Shown: piece after piece, positions 6,483 to 10,625 of the stretch
Numbering within the stretch: position 1 is the first letter of the stretch
How the letters are laid out: each line of letters begins with the position of its first letter
DNA from: Bacillota bacterium
GTDB taxonomy: Bacteria > Bacillota > Desulfotomaculia > Desulfotomaculales > Desulfotomaculaceae
Reading direction: 5' to 3'
Assembly (NCBI GenBank): GCA_023481335.1
Contig: JAMCWI010000035.1
Coordinates: 1-10,625 of the forward strand
DNA: 10,625 nt
The notes under the pieces: model-generated
The model's input: only the letters and a program-made list of their open reading frames with translations
The model's database searches: none
Told to the model about the DNA's origin: nothing
Made by a program: the position numbers and the translations under genes

Positions 6483-7244
6483 ATGCAGCGACCGCTGGTT
6501 TTTCTGGTAGTGGCCCTGATGATCGGGATTGTCGGGGCATCCTTCAGCAAAACAGAGGTCACTGCTGCCTTATTGACAGCAGTTTTTGCCCTTCTCCTGG
6601 CGGGCATCGGTGTCTTAAGGGCCTGGCGTTTTAATGCCTGGGTCCTTTTTTGTGTTTGCGCCTGCCTGGGCATGGTCTTGACTTCCCTTAAGCTGGCAGC
6701 GGTGGATTCACCGCTGCTTGCCTACAAGGGTAAGAGTGTGCAGGTAATAGGGAGTGTTATGGACCGGCCGGATGTCCGACCCGAGGCCACCTTTTATAAA
6801 CTGGAAGTCAGCAAAATTGTCCACAATCAGGAGAGCAAATCCGTCAGCGGTGTCCTGCGGGTCAAGGTAAAAGACCGGGGAAAAGTGTTTGATTACGGCG
6901 ACCGCTTGTCAATAACGGGGCTGCTCAGTGTGCCGGAGCCCCCGGGCAACCCCGGTGCCTTTGATTACCGGGCCTGGCTCAACCGCCAGGGCATCTCCGC
7001 CACCCTGACAGTCAATGAAGCCGGGGCAATCAAAGTCCTGGCCAAGGGCGGCCATCCCTTATTGCAGACAGCCTACGGGGTACGGGATGCCCTGGAAAAA
7101 ATCTTTGACCAAACCCTAAGCAAAACCAATGCGGCGGTGTTGAAGGGAATTTTATTTGGCACCCGTGGGGAGATCCCCCAGGACATTCAACTGGCCTTTA
7201 ACGAAACCGGCCTGGTTCACATGACGCAAGCGGTGAAGCAGTAA
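6483..7244 (+). pseudogene. comEC: ComEC 5' part, interrupted by element insertion
   Basis: ComEC is the membrane channel that takes up single-stranded DNA during transformation, normally about 700-850 residues. Here 253 codons remain. There are three hydrophobic N-terminal segments, the extracellular OB-like DUF4131 domain (with PPGNPGAFDYRAWLNRQGI, a family hallmark), and the opening of the Competence domain (VLKGILFGTRGEIPQDIQLAF then NETGLVH). In intact ComEC the 'GLVH' continues as 'LAVSGLHVG'. Here the frame turns into TQAVKQ and stops. The membrane core and C-terminal metallo-beta-lactamase domain are missing from the window. The ATG at 6483 is chosen (AGGTGG 5 bases upstream, 1 base after the previous stop); a GTG at 6474 would overlap the transglycosylase. 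The product is expected to be non-functional for uptake while the element is present. Confidence 0.9.
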
Positions 7245-8805
7245 ATATTTGCTGACTTGCTGGTATATAACATTCAATATCTAGTACTATATTTCCATCT
7301 AATAATGTTTCAACCCAAATACATTTAACTGTCTTCATGAGAAGTTCTCTTTTTTCTTCAAAACTGAGGTTATGAACAGCTTCCCAGTTATGTCGGTGCT
7401 TTTCAACTATTTCGAGAATATTTTTCGATTTTTCTTCTTCGACAGATTGAGATAATTTAATTTCGGCAATTTGCTGTTCAATAACCTTTTGACGATTTTT
7501 AATGTCATCTATTGACTTTTGAAGATCTGGTAATTCAATTACCCCAGAACGATAAGCCTGTAGTACGCGTTCTCTCTCAGTAGTAAGTCTATCCATTACT
7601 TTATCTAACTCTTTTAATTTTTTTTCAGCTTCTAATTTTTTGTTATAAACATTTTTTTGCTGTGATGAAAGTGCCTCATTAAGTTTTACTGGATTGGATA
7701 GTATTTCAGAAAGGTAGTTTAGGACTTTTGTTTCTATATTTTCACCCTTAACCCATTTAGCCGGGCATGATTCATCTTTGCCGTACCGCCTAGCTAGGCT
7801 GCTTGTGATACACCTATAATAGTAAGTTTCCTTGTAAGGGTCTCCAACCCTTTTTCCATTTTTGTAGTGCCTATGCGTTTGTGTAGTACCGCCCATATAT
7901 TTCCCGCACTTCTTACAGCGAAGGAGTCCTCTTAAAAGATAGTCTCGTGGTGTTACCCTATGGATCATATTTTTACGTTCTTTAAGTAGTTTTTGGGCCG
8001 TTTCAAAGGTTTCTATATCAATTAGAGGAGGGACAGAAACCACTATATCTTTATAACGCCACTCACCGATGTAGGCTGTATTTGTAAGTATAGAGTATAC
8101 GCGCTCACCACCCCAACGGCCGCCGCGTTTTGTTTTATATCCTTTCTGAGTTAAGTATTTTGCAATAGTAATAGTGCTCTGGTCAGGTTTTATGTATTCC
8201 ATAAATATTTCCTTCACAACTTGAGCTTCATCATTGTTAATAACGAGATAACCTTTTTCGGATTTACTTTTTCTACCTGGCTCGAAAGGCATCACGTAGT
8301 CATAACCATAAGGCGGACTACTTAAAACAACATATCCTTCCTCGGCCCGGCGTATTTTACCCATCATGCTTCGCTCAATAAAAGTATCGCGTTCAAGCTG
8401 GGCAATGCTGCCCAAAAGCGACAACATGAATTTTCCGATGGGGTTAGTGGTGTCGAAGGGTTCTGTGACGGAGCGAAAGGAGACTCCTAGTTTATCCAAG
8501 TGATCCACAACAAATAATAGGTCTTTAACGCTTCGGAAAAACCGGTCAATGCGGTAGACTAGAATAACCTGAAATTTCCCAGTCTTGGCATCATCTATAA
8601 GCTTTCCTAAGGCGGGACGATCCGAAGTAGTTCCAGAAAAGCCAGCATCCACATATTCATCATAAATTTCATAATTCATTGCCCGGCAGTAACTTCGGAG
8701 TAACTCCAGTTGGGCGGGGATACTGAAGTTTTCGGCTTGCTCCTCAGTTGAGACCCGAGTATAAATTGCAACATTTATCTTTGATTGATCAACTTGGTTA
8801 AACAA
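7198..8805 (-). CDS. Large serine recombinase (site-specific integrase)
   Basis: This 535-residue enzyme cuts and rejoins DNA through a phosphoserine link and drives integration and excision of phages and integrative elements. The N-terminal resolvase domain contains VAIYTRVSTEEQ with the probable nucleophile S19 and R17, plus VYRIDRFFRSVKDL and SLLGSIAQLERD. The Recombinase domain follows (about 160-290). A zinc ribbon has C297, C300, C332 and C347. A long coiled coil (about 370-460) and a C-terminal domain complete it, a full-length architecture. The start is TTG at 8805 with GAGGTGAT 5 bases upstream. The gene points at the comEC junction, and its stop lies beyond it: the last seven or so codons are host comEC DNA on the opposite strand. 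It is divergent from recA with a shared 126-bp regulatory gap. Confidence 0.95.
   Translation of the reverse strand: MFNQVDQSKINVAIYTRVSTEEQAENFSIPAQLELLRSYCRAMNYEIYDEYVDAGFSGTTSDRPALGKLIDDAKTGKFQVILVYRIDRFFRSVKDLLFVVDHLDKLGVSFRSVTEPFDTTNPIGKFMLSLLGSIAQLERDTFIERSMMGKIRRAEEGYVVLSSPPYGYDYVMPFEPGRKSKSEKGYLVINNDEAQVVKEIFMEYIKPDQSTITIAKYLTQKGYKTKRGGRWGGERVYSILTNTAYIGEWRYKDIVVSVPPLIDIETFETAQKLLKERKNMIHRVTPRDYLLRGLLRCKKCGKYMGGTTQTHRHYKNGKRVGDPYKETYYYRCITSSLARRYGKDESCPAKWVKGENIETKVLNYLSEILSNPVKLNEALSSQQKNVYNKKLEAEKKLKELDKVMDRLTTERERVLQAYRSGVIELPDLQKSIDDIKNRQKVIEQQIAEIKLSQSVEEEKSKNILEIVEKHRHNWEAVHNLSFEEKRELLMKTVKCIWVETLLDGNIVLDIECYIPASQQIFTASPLASCEPGRFR
7214..7260. other. Left element-chromosome junction (attL) in comEC
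   Basis: Homology to ComEC ends immediately after the GLVH codons (about 7214), and AT-rich foreign DNA carrying a serine recombinase begins. The exact crossover dinucleotide cannot be fixed without the right junction or an uninterrupted comEC. A dyad, CAGTAAATATTTGCTG (7239-7254, one mismatched pair), and outer GCAAG/CTTGC copies (7226-7230, 7256-7260) lie just inside the element and may be recombinase-binding half-sites. Confidence 0.7.
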
Positions 8806-8847
8806 AATATCACCTCATTCTGTAACCTGAAAAACATTTTGTGAAAA

Positions 8848-8876
8848 ATTTTACCATAGCCTATTGACCAGAACAA
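8848..8876 (-). promoter_or_regulatory. Candidate promoter for the serine recombinase
   Basis: On the minus strand, TTGTTC (bases 8871-8876) and TAAAAT (8848-8853) are separated by 17 bases. The -35 is weak (3 of 6) but lies inside the first SOS-like box, so a repressor there could also cover this promoter. Confidence 0.35.
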
Positions 8877-8893
8877 GCGTTTGTAAATATAAT
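8864..8893 (+). promoter_or_regulatory. Sigma-A promoter of the element recA
   Basis: TTGACC (8864-8869) and a perfect TATAAT (8888-8893) are separated by 18 bases, predicting a start near 8900. The first SOS-like box occupies the spacer between the two hexamers, the classic position for repression. Confidence 0.8.
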
Positions 8894-8920
8894 CGTATTA
8901 AATACAAACACTTGTTCTGG
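8868..8920. promoter_or_regulatory. Paired inverted LexA (SOS) boxes over the recA promoter
   Basis: Two 18-base arms, CCAGAACAAGCGTTTGTA (8868-8885) and its near-perfect inverse TACAAACACTTGTTCTGG (8903-8920, one mismatch), surround the -10. Each arm contains a match to the Gram-positive LexA (DinR) operator CGAACRNRYGTTYC apart from its outer base(s): AGAACAAGCGTTTG (8870-8883), and AGAACAAGTGTTTG read on the minus strand (8905-8918). Box centres are 35 bases apart. The second box ends directly at the GGAGG ribosome binding site. LexA binding is inferred from the motif. Confidence 0.72.
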
Positions 8921-8931
8921 AGGCGGGGTTA

Positions 8932-9987
8932 ATGTCTAAAAAAGAAAAAATTAATACCGAATTAGAAAAGAGTAAAGTATTGGAACTGTGTTTGGATGAA
9001 ATTGAAAAGAAATTTGGTAAAGGGTCAATTATGAAACTTGGGGACGCTAAACATATTGTGGTTGAAGTAGTGCCAACGGGTATACCTACACTAGATTTAG
9101 CTACCGGGGTGGGTGGATTCCCGCGTGGACGTATCATTGAAATCTTTGGCCCAGAATCATCCGGTAAAACTACTGTAGCCTTACATACAATCGCTGAGGC
9201 TCAGAAACAGGGAGGAGCGGCTGCTTTTATTGATGCCGAACATGCTCTAGATCCCTCTTATGCAAAGAAATTAGGGGTTAATTTGGAAGAGTTGTTAGTT
9301 TCACAACCAGACTATGGAGAACAGGCCCTAGAAATATGCGAATATCTTTTCCCTAAGGGGGCTATTGATGTAGTTGTTGTGGATTCCGTTGCCGCCCTGG
9401 TTCCTCACGATGAGATAAAAGGGGAAATGGGAGCTATTAATGTCGGTCTGCAGGCTCGGCTGATGTCACAAGCCATGCGTAAATTAACCGCCATAGTAGC
9501 CAAGAGCAGAGCAATTGTTATTTTTATTAATCAGCTTAGGGAAAAGATAGGTAATAATGGCTACGGCAGTCCTGAAGTTACCACCGGTGGCAGGGCACTA
9601 AAATTTTATTCCTCGATGCGTTTAGATGTGAGAAAGAAGGAAGATATAAAACAGGGAGAACAACGGATTGGGTATCGATCTAAGATAAAGGTGGTTAAAA
9701 ATAAGGTAGCTCCACCGTTTAAGGAGGCGGATTGTGAGTGTTATTATAACGAAGGGTTCTCTAAGGAAGCGGCTCTATTGGATCTGGCCGAGACTTATAA
9801 GATAATTGAAAAATCAGGTACATGGTATCGGTATGGAGAAGAACGGCTTGGGCAAGGGAGAGAAAATGTGAGAGCTTACCTAAAGGATAACTCGGCCGTG
9901 GTTCAGGAAATAGAGAGGAAGGTAAAAGCTTTGATTTTAGAGGCTGATATTACTCCGGGTATGAATAAAGTTTCTGAAGACAATTAA
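8932..9987 (+). CDS. recA: RecA-family recombinase carried by the element
   Basis: RecA forms ATP-dependent filaments on single-stranded DNA, performs strand exchange, and in its active form triggers LexA self-cleavage. The 351 residues cover the full protein: N-terminal helix, Walker A GPESSGKT (73-80), the FIDAEHALDP segment (99-108) with catalytic-type glutamate, Walker B DVVVVDS (146-152), and the C-terminal domain. The DNA-binding loops depart from the norm. L1 reads EMGAINVG (165-172) where EMGDSHVG-like sequence is usual. L2 reads KIGNNGYGSPEVTTGG (205-220), one residue longer and lacking the usual VMF. QPDYGEQ replaces QPDTGEQ. The RBS is GGAGG, 8 bases from ATG. AT-rich codons and proximity to a phage-type recombinase indicate an accessory copy, and a chromosomal recA is expected elsewhere. 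Confidence 0.92.
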   Translation: MSKKEKINTELEKSKVLELCLDEIEKKFGKGSIMKLGDAKHIVVEVVPTGIPTLDLATGVGGFPRGRIIEIFGPESSGKTTVALHTIAEAQKQGGAAAFIDAEHALDPSYAKKLGVNLEELLVSQPDYGEQALEICEYLFPKGAIDVVVVDSVAALVPHDEIKGEMGAINVGLQARLMSQAMRKLTAIVAKSRAIVIFINQLREKIGNNGYGSPEVTTGGRALKFYSSMRLDVRKKEDIKQGEQRIGYRSKIKVVKNKVAPPFKEADCECYYNEGFSKEAALLDLAETYKIIEKSGTWYRYGEERLGQGRENVRAYLKDNSAVVQEIERKVKALILEADITPGMNKVSEDN

Positions 9988-10022
9988 AATGGGTATTTTA
10001 AAATAAATGGTAAAATATGGGA

Positions 10023-10051
10023 TTGAATAACTATCTTTTCCATGTTATAAT
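10023..10051 (+). promoter_or_regulatory. Candidate promoter for the sce7726-like gene
   Basis: TTGAAT (10023-10028, inside the left repeat arm) and TATAAT (10046-10051, just outside it) have an ideal 17-base spacer. A 10-base palindrome GCAAGCTTGC (10066-10075) follows near the predicted start and could be an operator. If the segment inverted, this promoter would be split and rebuilt with the other inner flank. Confidence 0.5.
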
Positions 10052-10116
10052 TTTACTTAAATGTGGCAAGCTTGCAAAGACTGTGGCTTGTCAATTTTAT
10101 TTAAGGTGATTATATC

Positions 10117-10611
10117 ATGAAAACACGAGATAGAGATGTTCGTCAAAAATTACATGAAGTCTTATCGCGTGAATTTCTATGCGATGATGATACAATAATT
10201 ATTGATGAACTTGGTCTCTGCCAAGGAGAAGCCAGAATTGATATTGCTGTTATTAATGGTTCTCTTCATGGTTATGAGATAAAGAGTGATAGTGATACAT
10301 TGGAGCGACTACCAAGGCAAGTGGACATTTATAACAAAGTGTTAGATTATATTACAATAGTCACTGGAAAAAATCATATTGATAAAATCAACGACTTAGT
10401 ACCAAGTTGGTGGGGTATTCAGCAAGTTGAAAAGGTGAGCAAGGATAAGGTAAATATGCAAACTATACGGGAACCAGGAATAAATCCCGAAGTTGACCCG
10501 TATAGTTTAGCCCAATTATTATGGAAGGAGGAAGCATTAGAATTATTAACAATATTTGGAATGGAAAAAGGTTACATAAGCAAATCAAGGAAAGTTATAT
10601 GGAAAAGATAG
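10117..10611 (+). CDS. Sce7726-family protein, apparently C-terminally truncated
   Basis: This 164-residue protein starts with MKTRDRDVRQKLHEVL and contains DELGLCQGEARIDIAVINGSL (about 30-50), then HGYEIKSDSDTLERLPRQV and VTGKNHIDKINDLVPSWWGI. This is the pattern of the sce7726 family, whose E...(R)ID.A....L.GYEIKSD arrangement resembles a PD-(D/E)XK nuclease core (D of RIDIA, E and K of EIK). The biochemical function is unproven. Relatives I recall carry another 20-40 residues after a conserved 'R.(V/I).W.R' segment. Here the frame stops at WKR inside the right repeat arm, so the end may be truncated. The RBS is AAGGTGAT, 6 bases before ATG. It is on the same strand as recA but 129 bases away with its own candidate promoter. 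Confidence 0.75.
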   Translation: MKTRDRDVRQKLHEVLSREFLCDDDTIIIDELGLCQGEARIDIAVINGSLHGYEIKSDSDTLERLPRQVDIYNKVLDYITIVTGKNHIDKINDLVPSWWGIQQVEKVSKDKVNMQTIREPGINPEVDPYSLAQLLWKEEALELLTIFGMEKGYISKSRKVIWKR

Positions 10612-10625
10612 TTATTCAATCCCAT

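Larger units (their letters stand above)
10017..10625. repeat. Perfect 27-bp inverted repeat bracketing the sce7726-like gene
   Basis: The sequence at 10017-10043 (beginning ATGGGATTGAATAACTAT) is the exact reverse complement of 10599-10625, the last 27 bases of the window; the match may go further. The left arm lies after recA and supplies a -35-like TTGAAT for the downstream gene. The right arm contains the last codons and TAG stop of that gene. Each arm itself begins ATGG and ends CCAT. The enclosed segment is 555 bases. Confidence 0.95.

Noticed and set aside
8898..9137. Minus-strand frame opposite the start of recA
   Set aside because: It is a shadow of recA, lacks a ribosome binding site, and has no recognisable protein features.
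10017..10043. CRISPR repeat (the arm resembles 'ATTCAATCCC'-type repeats)
   Set aside because: Only two copies exist, in inverted orientation 555 bases apart with a gene between them, so there is no array and no cas gene.

Overview
The window looks like a low-to-mid GC Firmicute of the Desulfotomaculum/Pelotomaculum kind (Clostridia, Peptococcaceae-like). This is an inference from gene order (yqeK-rsfS-leuS, comEA-comEC), strong purine-rich ribosome binding sites, frequent TTG/GTG starts and the protein sequences. No rRNA or other decisive marker is present.

Left part (1-4168) is host chromosome. It holds the tail of a yqeK-like HD phosphohydrolase, rsfS (ribosomal silencing factor), a scar region, leuS (leucyl-tRNA synthetase) with its own terminator, and a DUF421 membrane protein. 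The scar between rsfS and leuS (590-888) contains a partial direct duplication of the rsfS 3' end and a short in-frame relic of the C-terminus of an acyl-CoA synthetase (AMP-ligase).

Middle part (4169-5160) is an AT-rich intergenic island. It carries a compact, promoter-driven, heavily base-paired RNA candidate (about 4432-4563) that ends in an excellent intrinsic terminator and that I cannot assign to a known family. Convergent with it is a small gene for a PBECR-type (phage Barnase/EndoU/colicin/RelE-like) nuclease-fold protein.

Right-middle (5161-7244) is a late-competence locus: comEA (DNA receptor), a lytic transglycosylase, and comEC (DNA channel). comEC is cut off after about 250 codons inside the conserved GLVH segment.

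From about 7215 to the right edge the DNA is foreign and AT-rich: an integrated element inserted in comEC. Its large serine recombinase lies at the junction and points toward it, and the recombinase ORF reads through the junction so that its last residues are encoded by host comEC. Divergent from the recombinase is a second-type recA with altered DNA-binding loops. Its promoter is overlain by two inverted LexA/SOS-box-like sites, and the recombinase may share one of them. Next comes an sce7726-family (predicted PD-(D/E)XK-like) gene that appears C-terminally truncated. It is bracketed by a perfect 27-bp inverted repeat whose right arm runs exactly to the window edge. The other half of comEC is not seen, so the element, or the contig, continues past the window.

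The most interesting reading, which is a hypothesis, is a DNA-damage-responsive integrative element that disrupts the competence channel gene, carries its own SOS-controlled RecA, and could restore comEC on excision.
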